NCBI GenBank assembly: GCA_964006375.1 | Contig: OZ023269.1 | Span: forward strand, 65,158,029 to 65,222,028 | DNA: 64,000 nt | Reading direction: 5' to 3' | Source: Tillus elongatus | Taxonomy: Eukaryota > Arthropoda > Insecta > Coleoptera > Cleridae | Shown: positions 1 through 11,800 of the stretch, piece after piece | How positions within the stretch are numbered: position 1 is the first letter of the stretch | Layout: each line of letters starts with the position of its first letter | Position numbers and translations under genes: made by a program | The notes under the pieces: model-generated | What the model was told of the DNA's origin: nothing | What the model saw: only the letters and a program-made list of their open reading frames with translations | Database searches by the model: none

Positions 1-150
1 GAGAGGTGATGAAGACCTCACTATTGACCGGATTTAGATCCAGTTGAAATCTGTCACGAGATATCAATCGCGGACAACCATCAAATAAATACACTCGGGT
101 TTTTAGGCTTAAATTGGCACAGTGTGTGTGTGCGTGTGCGTGTGTGTTTG
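1..150. other. Flanking sequence with a short TG-rich tract
   Basis: No gene is visible. A GT/TG-rich simple repeat (about 122-150) lies immediately before the first mariner-like inverted repeat. Confidence 0.6.
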
Positions 151-640
151 TGGTTCAACAGTGCGTTAAAGTTCAATATCTCTTTGATTATTCAATAATT
201 TAAAAAAATGGAACAAAAGTTGCAGGTACTAACGTTAGCTACAAACTAAAATTATTTTTTCATATACAGGGTGTTGGATAAGTTATATACAACCCAAAAT
301 TCACTTTTTTAAAATGGTACACCCTGTATATTGTCTCATTTAATAATTCCTCTTGTTTTGCCGATTCATCCAGTGGCTTGGGTCTATACAGAGTCGTTCA
401 AAAGTTATGGCCACTTTTCTAAACCCTCAGAGGTACATTTGACGGTCTGTATCTTCATTAATATGTCAACATGCAACTCTCTATCATGCAAAAAATCTGA
501 AAAAGTGTTCTCTTCTTTCAACTTCAATCAATACAGAAATAATTCCTTGAAAACAGGATACAGGCTGAGTAAAAACACGGGAGTCAAGTTTTCTCGAGAA
601 ATTCAAGTGGAACACATGTATATTAAAATCAATTTCGATA
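151..640 (+). repeat. Left inverted-repeat arm of mariner-like element
   Basis: This arm pairs with 1995-2486. Shared landmarks in order are the AACAAAAGTTGCAGGTACTA segment, a small internal palindrome at about 268-330, and a segment with ATTAATATGTCAACATGCAA. Confidence 0.8.
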
Positions 641-867
641 CATAAACAAATGTTCTTTCAGTTACATTAAGTATTCCCTATACCTAACACCAGTATTTAC
701 TGAGACATTGGGTGTTTTTTTAAGAAAAAAGGTATATTTATACACAGGAACGAATTTATTATAACGTAACTATGCAAAATAAACAATGCATTGATTAACT
801 TGTCAAACATTAACTTAAACTATAGAGTAGTTATTTTCTCCTATATGTATTATAACAAGACGCTAAA

Positions 868-1906
868 ATGAATTTCTCTCGACAAGAAATGATTGATTTA
901 TGTGTTAGGAGAAAGTAACAGAAACTGTTTATTCGCGACAAGAATATATCATCAGAAATGTCCCAATAGAAGACAACCACACAGAAGCAGCGCTTTTGAA
1001 AGACTGATGTGACGGTTTGACGAACCAGGGAACACAGGATACAAGAAGACTGAGAGAACCAAGCCTGTTTGAAACGAAGAGAAAGAGCTGATAGTAAATT
1101 TGAAAGTGATAGAAGACCCTCATATCAGTTCAAGAAAAATAGCAAGGGAAATTGATCAGTAAGACTGTTTTACGAATTTTACGTAAAAACAAATTTCATC
1201 CACACCTTATTCAACTCCTCCAAGAACTGTACAATGATGATCATCAAAGGCGACTATCATTTTGTCACTGGGTACAGCAACAAATTCAAAGAGATACAAG
1301 ATTCTTCAGCTTTGTGTTGTTCACTGATAAAGCAACATTTCATAAGAACGGACATGTCAACAGACATAACTTTCACTATTATTCTACTGAAAACCCTCAC
1401 TTTACTCACATCAAAATAGGTGGTCTCTTAACGTCTGGGGTGAAATTATTGGAAATTTTGTCATCGGTCCGCATTTCTGTGAAGAACGGCCCATTGCACA
1501 GCAATATCTTCAGTTTCTAAGAGAAGACCTTGGACCATTATTAGACCAACTGCCTGTTGTCATACTTGATCATATGTGGTTTATGCATGACAGTGCCCCA
1601 GTTCATCATACAGCTAACATTCATGCGTTTCTTAACCAACATTTTCCAGAACGCTGGATTGGACGAAGTGGGTCGAATGCATGGCCGCCTAGGCCACCCG
1701 ATCTAACAAAAATTGACTTTTTATGGGGTTATGTAAAAAAATTAGTTTATCAGTCACAACCGCCTACAAAGAAATGAAGGCAAGAATCTGTGGTGTATTT
1801 GATAATATTAGTTTAAATGTATTACGAGACGCTAACTATTCTTTTGAAACTCGCTTAAACTTATGTGCTGAGCAAAATGGTGGTCATTTTAAACACCTAA
1901 TTAATT
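868..1906 (+). pseudogene. Mariner-like transposase, broken by stops and frameshifts
   Basis: Conceptual translation across three frames gives an N-terminal helix-turn-helix region (around 955-1160, with NRRQPHRSSFERLM and SSRKIAREID) and then a DDE catalytic region. The first acidic site is in FTDKATFHKNGHVNRHN (about 1322-1370), the second in FMHDSAPVHH (about 1583) and the third in LTKIDFLWGY (about 1711). Between the second and third aspartates I count 41 residues, so this looks like a DD41D-type mariner rather than DD34D. Stops occur in the N-terminal part (for example just after the start region near 915) and there is a frame change near 1420. No intact protein can be made; any mobility would need a transposase in trans. 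Confidence 0.85.
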
Positions 1907-1994
1907 AGTTTTCACTGTTTTTGTGTAGTTGTTATATCAATGCCGTAATTTTCCGTGTTTTATACATTCTAATTTCAGCTTTTAGTTTTATTTC

Positions 1995-2486
1995 AATATC
2001 ACTAAATCGAATAGTGAAATTATTTAATGTACAGGTGTTCCATTTGAGTTTCTCGAGAAAATTGGCTTCAGTGTTTTTATTCCCCCTGTATGCTGTTTTC
2101 AAGCAATTCTTTCTGTATTGATTGAAGTTCAAAGAAAAACACTTTTTCAGATTTCTGGCATTATAGAGTGTTGCATGTTGACATATTAATGAAGATACAG
2201 ACCGTCAAATGTACCTCTGATGTTTTAGAAAAGTGGCCATAACTTTTGAACGACTCTGTATAGACCCCAACAACTATACACTGGATGAATCAGCAAAACA
2301 AGAGGAATTCGAAAATTAAACAATATACAGGCTGCACCATTAAAAAAAAGTGAAGTTTGGGCTGTACCTAACTTATGCAAAAATAATTTTAGTTTATTGG
2401 TAACGTTAGTACCTGCAACTTTTGTTCCAATTTTTTTTATTATTGAATAATAAAGGAGATATTGAACTTAACGCGCTGTTGAACTA
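1995..2486 (-). repeat. Right inverted-repeat arm of mariner-like element
   Basis: Reverse-complement partner of 151-640, with small indels. The arm ends a few bases before the next element's inverted repeat begins at about 2497. Confidence 0.8.
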
Positions 2487-2799
2487 CCTTGTATATAAAA
2501 AAAAAATCTTAATGAAACTGATAATGTGTCATCTTTGCTACAAGCCGAAATTATTGTTAAGTATACAGGGTGCACCAAAAAATAGTAATACCAAAAATTC
2601 AAAATGAGAACAATCACAGGCGGCATGGCACAAGGAAAATTTCTACTCGTTGACATAATAATGTCATTTCTTTTTGAATCACAAAGTTATATTATATTTA
2701 AATAATGATATAATTATTCTGAATAAGAGATTATTAAACATAACATAAAAACAATAACTACTTCATCAGATGTTCAAACACTCTACCATTTTGTTGTAG

Positions 2800-3440
2800 A
2801 CACATATTGAACCCGTCTGTTAAACATTTATTTACATTTCGTAAATCAAGGTAGCAACTGAATAAAATGCTTCTCTTATTCTATTCCGCATGTTTGCTGC
2901 TGTTGTTAAGGGTGTTTTGTAGACCACATCTTTAATGTATCCCCATAAGAAAAAATCAAGTTTCGTTAGTTCTTGTGACCTTGGAGGCCACGGGCTAGGT
3001 CCTCCTCTTCTGATCCAATGGCCTGGAAATTTTACATCCAGATTACCCCAATGCTGAAATGATCAGACGCCCCATTTAACTGGAACCGCATCCTTTTATT
3101 AATAGTTGTAGGGGTGTGTTTTCCAGCAGATTATAAGGATCTTCGTTAAAAAAAAATTGAAAAATATTTCCATTGAGGTGTACATAGGAAAACGGGACCC
3201 TATTATGTGGTATCTAATTATTCCTCCCCATACATTTACACTCACATCTATGTTGCTGGTCAACAGTTCCCACAAAGCTTGGATTGGCACCGGCGTAAAA
3301 GTGTACATTATGCCTGTTTACATGACCATTGTTTTTGAATGTCTCCTCATCGGGAACAATACATTATTCCAAAATAGTTCCTCCTCTCCATTTCGAGCAA
3401 AACTGCAATTACAGAAATGTTCCTATTTTTCAAGTCCTAT
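2800..3440 (-). pseudogene. Mariner-like transposase fragment
   Basis: Minus-strand translation in several frames gives TFKNNGHVNRHNVHFY (about 3310-3360), NVWGGIIRYHIIGSRF (about 3195-3245), a QLNGASDHFS segment near 3070 where the family normally has a catalytic aspartate (here N), and WPPRSQELTKLDFFLWGYIK near 2930-2990 with the third catalytic D. The order matches the mariner DDE domain. It is frameshifted between these blocks and non-functional. It is related to, but distinct from, the transposase at 868-1906. Confidence 0.8.
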
Positions 3441-3686
3441 TAAATATTTAAGTTAGTTGCACACGATATAGATGTAACCTATTCTTACTCAACATTATTT
3501 ACACAGAAATTTGACATAAGGCCAACATATCACTTATGTCTGCTGTACTTCTAAGTGGGTCTTCAACAACAGATGCGACAACGCTAAATTCATTCTCTTC
3601 GTTTAGCACTGGCTTCATTTTTTCATGCTCCTCGTACTTAACTGCCCCAGTCCTGTCAAATATATTCATCAGTGTTTGAAATGGTC

Positions 3687-3915
3687 TTGCATGCTGAATA
3701 GCTCAGTTTGCGAGGTGAGTAACCTCTCGAATTGGATTAGGAGGTCGCGGGTTCGAGTCCCGTATTTGAACAGTCTTTTTCCCTCAAATGTGGAAAGGCA
3801 GGCTTCTGATGAGTGATGGGTGATATCCTTTGTCTATATATGTATGTAAGCTCCCCCGCACAAGTCTAAGACTTCTGTATGCTGAGTTTGTCTACTGTGG
3901 TGTTATTATATGCCT
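3687..3915 (+). mobile_element. tRNA-derived SINE-like insertion
   Basis: The head resembles a tRNA: an A-box-like TAGCTCAGTTTGCGAGG at about 3697 and a B-box-like GGGTTCGAGTCCCG at about 3749. A non-tRNA body of about 150 bp follows. Pol III internal-promoter boxes plus an unrelated body fit a SINE. I could not see a target-site duplication or a second copy in the window, so the limits are approximate. Confidence 0.5.
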
Positions 3916-4471
3916 TCTTTCAGGAAATCTCTCATCGTACACTCTGGATGCCAGAAGACAATTCTTGAAGCATTCTCAAAGGATATAAATAATTTCATCT
4001 AATTCTTCAATCGTATACTTCATTTTTATTACAAAATACTCATTAAAAAAGATAATCTGCACAAGACCTGACCAAATGTCACAGGCTTATACAAATAATT
4101 AGTTACATTATCATGCCAATGAGTAGCAATTGCTTCGATTCCTTGTGCCATGCCGCCTGTGATTTTTTTCATTTTCTGTGTAAATTTTTGTAAAAAGTCG
4201 ATTGAGGTAGATAGGGCAAACATGGTGTTTTCTGAATGAGCACACTTTAAGCTTTCCAATGACAAAATAATATACAGGATGTTGTATTTAAGAAATCAAT
4301 TAAATGAAAAAATATAATTTTTGGTATTACTCTTTTTTGGTATACACTGACTTAACAATAATTTTGGGTTGTAGCAAAGATAACACATTATAAGTTCCAT
4401 TAAGAATTTTTTATAAGTACAACGGTTTAGTAACTATGGACTATGGACGAACGCGTGCCTATTGGACAATC

Positions 4472-4474
<3 letters not shown>

Positions 4475-4541
<67 letters not shown>
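4475..4541. repeat. (TA)n microsatellite, left half
   Basis: Pure TA tract ending exactly at the left LTR boundary. Its other half is at 14317-14389, on the far side of the gypsy element. Confidence 0.95.
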
Positions 4542-4543
<2 letters not shown>

Positions 4544-5171
4544 CTGTGGTATTTTTAGCACTTTTAATTGTTGAGCACGAGAATTTTAATTATAATGTGT
4601 TTGCCTTTTTTTTATCCTAAAACACTTATTTTTATTAAAGTATCAACATTGATGATGAAATTATGCCAATATTTGTTAACTTACCGTTGTATCTGTAATT
4701 TTTTCTCTTATCTCATGGGTAGAGTTCTGAAATTGGGCTAGCATTTTTGTTTTGATATACCTTATTTGTATATTTTTGTTAATCCAGTGTTAGAAATTTC
4801 GCCAAAATGTTTAATTGAGTTTTTATTGATTTTACTCTTTTAATTGATAATGAATATATCCTTATTTGGTAATATTATTTTTTTATATGGGTCAAATTAA
4901 CCAGATTATATAAATACAAGCTATAATGTTTTATTTCTGGTTATTTAAATTTGTTTGAAAAACATAGCTATATCAAAAATTATTATTGATCATTGTCAAT
5001 AAATCACAAATAAGGCCAAACCTCGAATACTGCTCCCACATCTGGGGTGCCGCTGCCGCTTCTGCACTCGCTATCCTGGACTCCATTCAGAAGAGAGATA
5101 TACGCCTCATCAGTGACTCTACCCTCACCCAAAGGCTGCCATCCCTTGCCCACCGACGTGCCTTTGGTGAC

Positions 5172-5212
<41 letters not shown>

Positions 5213-6489
5213 TAGATATCTGCACGGGCACTGCTTAGGGGAGCTTTCTTCCATAGTTCCTCTACCTGCTGCCCCCAACAGATCTACCAGGGGAACAGGG
5301 CGAATGCACCTTTTTACTGTCCAGGTCACCAGACATAGAACATCTTGTTATGCCCGCTCTTTTGACCCGAGGACTTCCAGGTTGTGGAATTCCTTGCCGG
5401 CACATATTTTTCCTTATCCTACAAACCTTCAAGTCCAGAATTAACAAGTTGCTTCTTTCCTCCTTGTCGACACCCACGGTACGATAGTATTTAGGCTGTA
5501 AGCCCTCGTGGTGTGTTGTTGAAATATAAAAAACAATATAAAAAAATCTCCACATTTATAATTACAATATTCACAAGATTGACTTACTGGTTAGTGTCTC
5601 TAATTGGTTCTTCATTGAGCTTTCTATTATTATTATTCGTCATTGGATCTCCTGTTTGGATTTTATCACTGCCACCATTTCATTGGGGCAATCAATTGAT
5701 ATCGGGCTTATTTTGGATAGCCCTTTGTGTGGAAAATTTTCTTCTACCTTGACTGTCATTGCTGATTACCTGCTATCTTATATTAAGGCAGTTTAAAATC
5801 GAGTGCAAATTACACTTATACGTTCCCGGTTTCACACTAAATATTTTTTACTGCACCGGCGGTTTATAATCGAATGTTTTACTATAACTCACATTACCAC
5901 AGTCTGTCATGGAATGCCCACTCGCATTGCTGCCGTTTACTTTAAATATCCAACCCTCTCTCACAAAAACAATCTCCTTTTTGATGCAGGCTGTGTAGAA
6001 CAATGTTCATCAGTCCTGCATCTTCCATTGTCCAACTTCTTATTAGTTACACTTATAGCAAAAAAACGTCCCCGCTTTTCACTGCTAACAACCACTGTGT
6101 GTCCTTTTTTATAATTTACTGACAATAAAAATTCTTACTATTTAAATACACTGCGACTATAACTACTTCACATCTACGTATTCACTAGGACGAAATAAAA
6201 ATTATTTTCTTCAAGCAAAACACTATAAATAAAAACAAGGCGCTGTTCTGTGTTGTTTATATTATAACGATTACTTTGCTAGTCAACTCAAAACACTATA
6301 AGTAAAAACAAAGCATTGTTTTGTATTCCTTTAATTCTCATGATATTTTTTATTTAACCCAAAATATTCAACACTCTTTTAAATATACAGGGCATTTAAA
6401 TATTAGGATGCATACATTTAATATACATGGCTCGTTTTTCTCCACAATAAAAGGTTTCTATTTTTATGGCATATTTGCTATTGATAGCA
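4542..6489 (-). repeat. 3' LTR of the first gypsy element (LINE-interrupted)
   Basis: Aligns with 12846-14316. The segments 4542-5005 and about 5520-6489 are collinear with the other LTR; in between, roughly 130 bp are replaced by a LINE fragment. It ends with GATAGCA at 6489, directly followed by the polypurine tract (minus sense). Confidence 0.85.
5005..5525 (+). mobile_element. LINE 3'-end fragment inside the LTR
   Basis: Plus-strand translation 5010-5442 gives the C-terminal end of a non-LTR reverse transcriptase: RPNLEYCSHIWG near the start, then FYRYLHGHC, then RTSRLWNSLPAHIFP before the stop. A (CT)n tract at about 5174-5208 has expanded in frame as Leu-Ser repeats just before FYRYLHGHC. 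A short 3' UTR follows. The fragment replaced part of the LTR, so it inserted after the gypsy element. 5'-truncated and dead. Confidence 0.8.
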
Positions 6490-6501
6490 ATTCCCCTTTC
6501 T
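6490..6501 (-). other. Polypurine tract of the first gypsy element
   Basis: Minus-strand AGAAAGGGGAAT lies immediately upstream of the TGCTATC start of the 3' LTR, the usual place for the plus-strand DNA priming site. Confidence 0.7.
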
Positions 6502-6572
6502 ACAAGTGTGTCTGGATAATGACCATTAGACAGACCATCTTTGTTTTATTTCATTACAGCCTATTTATTCAT

Positions 6573-7560
6573 TTAATTGTACTTATAAACGTGTTCTATA
6601 TTGAAAATTACCTTTATTCTATCATTTCCTATATCCTTTAATTCATAACTATTTTGTGGCAATTTATTATTTACAATATACAGGCCTTCATTTCTAAATA
6701 AAAGTTTTGGACATATATCTTTTCCCCCTTCTACCTTTTTAAATGATTTTATGATCACTAGATCTCCCTTTTTAAATCTCACTCTCTTTCTAATCCTTCT
6801 TTGTTCCCTTATTTTATATTTTTCTGCTTTTCTTCTTATTTTTCTTCTTAGTTCTTCCTTAACCTGATCATAAGTGTGCTTTTCTTCTATTATCCATTTT
6901 CTAGGTGGTCTTTCATAATAAAAATTGGACATTGTTCGGTATTTGTATTGGGATTATTGTTTAAATATTCTTCTATTTTTGATAATTGATCTACCCAATT
7001 TCGGTGATCATCTTTACATAACAGTCCTAAAAATTTTATCACTTCCGCTATATACCTTTCCGATGGATTGGCCGCTGGGTGTCGGATGCTGGTAAAATTT
7101 AGTTTAATGTCCTTTTGTCTGGCGTATTTCATAAAATTTTTACTCCGGAAATATGTAGCATTATCCAAAATACATTCTTTAAACTTGCCAATTTCTTCTA
7201 CATATTTATTTAATGATTTCACTGTTTATTTGGCATTAGTTTTCTTGCATGGATACAGTTTTATAAATTTAGAAAATACATCCACCACTACTAAAATGTG
7301 TTTATATCCGTATTTACCTTTTAATAAATTGCTCAAAAATCTATGGCTACTATCTCCAAAGGATTGTTTGCTACGATACATTTTACGACATTTTTATTAA
7401 CTAAATTTTTGTTTTTCAATAGCTGACATTCATGACATTCCTGGTTATTTTTTTCGTTAATTTAGTGTCTGATTTACTAATACAATTTTCCCCAAAAAGC
7501 AACCAAAGTTTCCTAGATTCTATATGTCCATGTCTATATGCAAATTTCTTTGAATTTTAG
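6573..7560 (-). pseudogene. Gypsy integrase region, broken
   Basis: In minus sense: a zinc-finger remnant with CHEC (about 7425), the catalytic core with D in EIVAIDF (about 7345), D in CILDNATYF (about 7160) and E in NPSERYIAEV (about 7060), then the basic C-terminal domain ending near 6573 (KKGDLVIIKSF). The D, D and E are all retained, but there is an in-frame stop near 7226 and frame changes near 7340 and 6900. Integrase would insert the element cDNA; this copy cannot make a complete one. Confidence 0.85.
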
Positions 7561-7656
7561 TGGCCAAATTATTAGTTATACAATATAACTCGTACTCATT
7601 TATTTTCTTTATGATAACATTATTCACAACCAAAGTTCATCTTTTTTCATTTGACG

Positions 7657-8421
7657 TTAAATTATTTGATCTGATATTATTTCTCGTTGTGAAAAATCTC
7701 CAATGTTGTCCCTTAATATGTTCACACCTGTTTTAACCTTCCTTGTTTCTTTTCCTTTGCTTTCTTCTCTAGTCAGTGCATCGGCTACTACATTTAATTT
7801 GCCTGAAATATGTTTAACTTCATAATCGTATTCCTGCAATAACATTGCCCATCTATGTACTCTTTGATTCGCAAATTTGTTATCTAAAATTGAGGTTAAA
7901 GCTGAGTGATCAGTTTCAATAATAAATTTTCCCCCTAATAAGTAGAATCGCAATTTTTTACACAAAATATTATGGACGCCAGCTCCATTTCACTCACACT
8001 GTATTTTATTTCGTGGACTTTGGTCATTCTAGATACAAAGCATATGGGAACTCTGGTGTCGTACCTTTCTTGTAAAAGAACTCCAGCATATCTGTACATT
8101 GAACTGTCTGTTTGTAAAATAAATTTCGATTGATAATCCGGATAAAATACTTTCAATTTTTTTTTAATTCCTCCTTAATAGCCACAAAATTTTCACCTTT
8201 TCTTGATCCCAATTCCAAAGCTGATTTTTCTTCAATAATTCTGTGAGTACACTTGTTTTTTCAGAAATATCTGGGAATAACCGTTTAAAATAATTAATCA
8301 TTCCCAAAAAACTTCGTAATGTTTTCAAATCATGTGGCCTTTTAAAATTTTTGATAATTTCTATTCTCTCCTCGTCCATCATGAAACGTTGTCTGTTAAA
8401 AATATATGCCAAAAATTTCAC
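7657..8421 (-). pseudogene. Gypsy RT thumb/connection and RNase H, broken
   Basis: 8164-8421 encodes the post-palm segment (TLRSFLGMINYFKRLFPDIS). 7935-8156 and 7657-7965 encode RNase H: LQTDSSMYRYAGVLLQE with the first acidic residue, then IETDHSALTSIL and KLNVVADALTR at the end. The parts lie in different frames with stops between them. Gene order is as expected between RT and integrase. Confidence 0.85.
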
Positions 8422-8494
8422 CTGTTTGTGATAATATTGACATTTATGTACATTAATTTTCAGACCTGCCTTGTCTAGTTCACTTTAAATGGTC

Positions 8495-9718
8495 CTAATG
8501 TGTTGATAATGTTCTTCTGTTGTTTTTGAAAAAAATAATGTCACCTATATAATGTACTGTAAAATTGTCATATCTATCTAATATTTCATGAACTGCCCTT
8601 ACAAACTCACTAGATGCTGACTGTATCCCAAACGAAACTACTTTAAATTGGTATATCACACCATTGATTGAAAAACCAGTGTATTTTCTACATTGTTCTT
8701 CCAAAGGAATTAGCCAAAAACTATGTTTCAAATATATTTTCGTGAATATCGATGCTGGTGTTATATTGCCAAAAATTGCATCAATGGCCAATGGACTTTC
8801 GTATCGTGCTACGGAATATTTATTTAAATTTCTCGCATCTAAACAAATTCTAAGTTCCCCACTTTTCTTTTTAACAACGACTACCGGATTTATATATTTT
8901 GTGTTACTATGTTCTATAATTCCTAATCTAACCATTTCATTAATTTCTGTGGCTATCTGCTCACGGTATTTGAATGGTATTGGGTAGTTTTTTGCATTAA
9001 AATTTTGAATATTTTGTACTTCAAATTTATGTGTATATCGATTTGCGAATCTAGTATCATCTTTTATTAAATGTTTATGTTTTACAAGTAAACCTTTGAT
9101 TGCCAACTTATATTCCTGTGGAAACTTCATTTCTGCTATCTCACTCTCTCTTACATTTATATCTTCATACATACTCTTATTATCTAATTTTTTATACTGT
9201 TCATAATCATTATGTTCATATTTATTATTCATTACTTGCTTATTTTCCTTTCTTATATCACCGGTACTATCATTTTTCTCTTTTAAATACATATTTATTT
9301 TGATATCATTTACTTCTATCCTCCTTTCTTTATAATCTAAAACAAACTTATGTTTTCTTAGCATATCTGCTCCGTATAAAGTGTCCACTTCCATACCTCT
9401 GACAATTAAAAGTTGCAAATCTATATCCATTTTTTGTTCAATATTTACATTCAAAACTATCATTTCATTAACTTCTGTCAATTTTTTGTTGCTTACTCCC
9501 AATACCGTAATTTTAGGAACTTTAATAATATTTTTATTTAATTTATTTTTTATTAGGTAGTCATGGTTGATAAGGGATACTTCTGATGCACTATCTAAAA
9601 TAATATTGGCTTGATGACCCTCAACTTTTACTTTCAAATATACCATACCACCATTCTCATCTATATTCTCATTCTGAACTTCCTTTAATTTTATAAATTC
9701 CTTTGGATGTTCACACAC
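8495..9718 (-). pseudogene. Gypsy protease plus reverse transcriptase, active sites altered
   Basis: This frame of about 407 codons has a retropepsin-like segment near its N-terminus with LDSASEVSLI, where the family usually has DSG or DTG (the G is A here). RT follows: the fingers (KKKSGELRICLDARNLN), then FTKIYLKHSFWLIPL, where an aspartate normally precedes LKHSF (Y here), then HYIGDIIFF, where YIDD would be expected (G for the first D). Two catalytic aspartates of the palm are therefore lost. The frame is otherwise long and open, so decay may be by substitution, or the source copy was already defective. Lies between gag and RNase H. Confidence 0.85.
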
Positions 9719-9976
9719 TACATTGGCATATTTTTTTTATACAGGGCTTAATTTTGCGATAAACATGTGTGGGTTGCATTAAAAATTTCCGCGGCTTTGC
9801 ATATAATTTGGAACATGTTCATACCTGGCCAAATTGTCGACTTGATTACTACCTGTAGACATTTCTTGATTACTTAGAGGTACCTTATTAATTAGCATAC
9901 TACTTGGTCTCGTTGATTCCAAAATATTGTCTTCCATCGGACTTTCCGGTATACTGGGCAATCCATCTTGATTTTC

Positions 9977-10888
9977 TTATCTACCGTTTTGCTGTCTAGA
10001 TCCTTCATTGCCCACTCTGATTCTATAGTTTCTTCCATTGTAATCATGTCTTCTCCTTATGGGATTTTCTATCCTTCTCTGTTGTCCTGTGTCCTGATCT
10101 CCATTATAATTGTTATTTGTATCCCTTCGATTATTACCATTATTATTATTGGAATTATTATCGTAGGGCCTATTCGTATTGTTATTATTATTATTATTAT
10201 TGAATGATCTATTTCTGTTATTCTCATAAGTCCTACTAAAATTTTGTCGGTTATTATTAGCATTTGAGTAGTTTGGCTGGAAATTGGGGTTATTGCCAGT
10301 TCGAAAATTTCTACTTATTCTGCTCTGTTGTATTCTAGACAGATAATTAATCAGTTGGTCCATGGTTTGAATATTCTGAATGGCTATATTCTCAGAAATT
10401 TGTGCCTCAACATGTCTAGCTATACACATTATAATTTCATCCTCTCTCATTTTAGGATCTAAATATTGTGCTATGTTATACAAGTTCAAACAGTAGTAAT
10501 TATAGTCGGCTCCTTTGTTGCTATCAAATTTCTCAAAATATAGCCTTTCTCGGAAAAGTCCTTGACTATATTCACCCCAATAAAATTGCAAAAATTTTCT
10601 TTCAAAAATCTCAAAATCTAATATTTCATTTTCTTTTGTCGAAAACCATAGTAATGAATTACACGTTAGCCTTGCCCTTATGATATTTTTCATGTCACTA
10701 ATATTATGGATTAAATGTAATTTATCCCTAATACTTTGCACAAAAACTTTGGGGTGCAATTTCCTAATATTACCATCAAATTTCAAATTTGGATCATTAT
10801 CTAATTGCATATTATCCATATTATAGTTTGGTATGATAATCGCTTTAGAAATATCTTGTTTCGTTTCATTTTTAATTTCTTCTTTCAT
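9977..10888 (-). CDS. Gypsy Gag capsid-like protein with poly-asparagine tail
   Basis: Open frame of 303 codons. The N-terminal two-thirds resembles a gypsy Gag capsid (FDGNIRKLHPKVFVQSIRD, then FERKFLQFYWGEYSQ and MREDEIIMCIARHVEAQI). The C-terminal third is very rich in N and R with runs of asparagine encoded by AAT/AAC repeats and has no CCHC knuckle; it probably binds nucleic acid through its basic residues (inference). A further piece of the gag/pol linker lies at 9779-9961 in another frame. The start codon is the second in-frame candidate after the upstream frame at 10889-11137 ends. Confidence 0.75.
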   Translation of the reverse strand: MKEEIKNETKQDISKAIIIPNYNMDNMQLDNDPNLKFDGNIRKLHPKVFVQSIRDKLHLIHNISDMKNIIRARLTCNSLLWFSTKENEILDFEIFERKFLQFYWGEYSQGLFRERLYFEKFDSNKGADYNYYCLNLYNIAQYLDPKMREDEIIMCIARHVEAQISENIAIQNIQTMDQLINYLSRIQQSRISRNFRTGNNPNFQPNYSNANNNRQNFSRTYENNRNRSFNNNNNNNNTNRPYDNNSNNNNGNNRRDTNNNYNGDQDTGQQRRIENPIRRRHDYNGRNYRIRVGNEGSRQQNGR

Positions 10889-11754
10889 TTAAATTAGTTG
10901 TTCAGGCGTTTCCTGCTCGACTGGGACCACATTCCTGTCTACCGACTCCATAAACGTTTCGACCTTTTTAATGTCGTACCTCCTCATTGCAGTATCTTCA
11001 TTTATTTTGTCATGACACGACTGTAGTCCTGTGTACAGTTCCGTCTGGATTCTTTTATGGGTTCCTTGGCATTTTTCTTGCGTTGTTTTTATCTCATCGT
11101 CCAGCTGATGTATTTTTGTGTGGAAACTTGTTTCCATAATTTTCTGTTTTTTATTGACTTCTGTTAAAATCTCTGTTTATTTCGTTACATGTTTTCATAT
11201 AATCTCCGGAAATTTTCCTCAGTATGTTTATTATATTCTTCTTGTTGTTTTTCTATTCTGAAAATATCTTGTTTAATTTTATTTTTAATTTCATTTTTGT
11301 TTTCTTCTAATTTTTCATTTATAGTTTTTTCTAACTTTTCATTGTTTTTTCTAACTTCATGGTTTTTTATAACTGTTCATGGTTTTTTTCTGACTTTTCA
11401 TTTTTTTTTCATCATATTGAACAAAGCTGCTATTTGTTTAACCATTGATGATTCCTCTTCCGTTTGTTTTTTTACTGTTTGATTTGAAGGGTTTTCTATC
11501 ACGGTGTTGTTATGCTCCTTTTCTTCTTCTATTATAAAGGTTTCATTGCCTGACATTCTGTTTCTTCTTCTTGTGATAAAGTTTCTTCTTCCTCTTCCAA
11601 AATTTCTTAATTCCTTGTACTGTTTAAGTTTTTCTCTTTCCTGTTTTTCCATTTTCCCCGGATCTTCAGGTACTCTGATCACAGGTTCTTCTGATTCCTT
11701 TGCTTGTTCTGCCCTAATTGGTTTTTTACTTTCTACTTGTTTTTTCCCGGGCAT
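10889..11754 (-). pseudogene. Gag N-terminal region of the first gypsy element, frameshifted
   Basis: Two open pieces, 11398-11754 (118 codons, very charged, MPGKKQVESKKP at the start) and 10889-11137 (82 codons, coiled-coil-like), are joined by a low-complexity T-rich stretch (about 11180-11400) with stops. By position they are the N-terminal part of Gag. I do not recognise a specific domain; charge pattern and position are the only evidence. Confidence 0.5.
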
Positions 11755-11800
11755 ATTTAGGCTTTATTAATTTCATTTTAGTGTGAATTTAAAATTTAAT

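Larger units (their letters stand above)
151..2486 (+). mobile_element. Mariner-like DNA transposon with long terminal inverted repeats
   Basis: The left end (about 151-640) is matched by the reverse complement of the right end (about 1995-2486) over nearly 500 bp, with scattered substitutions. Between them lies a decayed DDE transposase on the plus strand. Motifs of the CAGGGTG type, usual at Tc1/mariner ends, occur inside the arms at about 276 and 320, so the classical element end may be nested inside a longer inverted repeat. The outer limits are approximate and I could not confirm a TA target duplication. Confidence 0.8.
2497..4425 (-). mobile_element. Second mariner-like element, minus-strand transposase, SINE-interrupted
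   Basis: Left arm 2497-2645 and right arm about 4137-4425 are inverted copies of each other; both contain the GCAAAGATAACACATTATAA-type segment and a TATACAGGGTGCACC-like terminus. The right arm holds extra sequence. Transposase remnants lie between them on the minus strand. A tRNA-like SINE head lies inside the element at 3687. Confidence 0.75.

Noticed and set aside
3687..3770. Possible functional tRNA gene
   Set aside because: A- and B-box-like words are present but I cannot draw a complete cloverleaf with a matched acceptor stem, and an unrelated body follows; a SINE head fits better.
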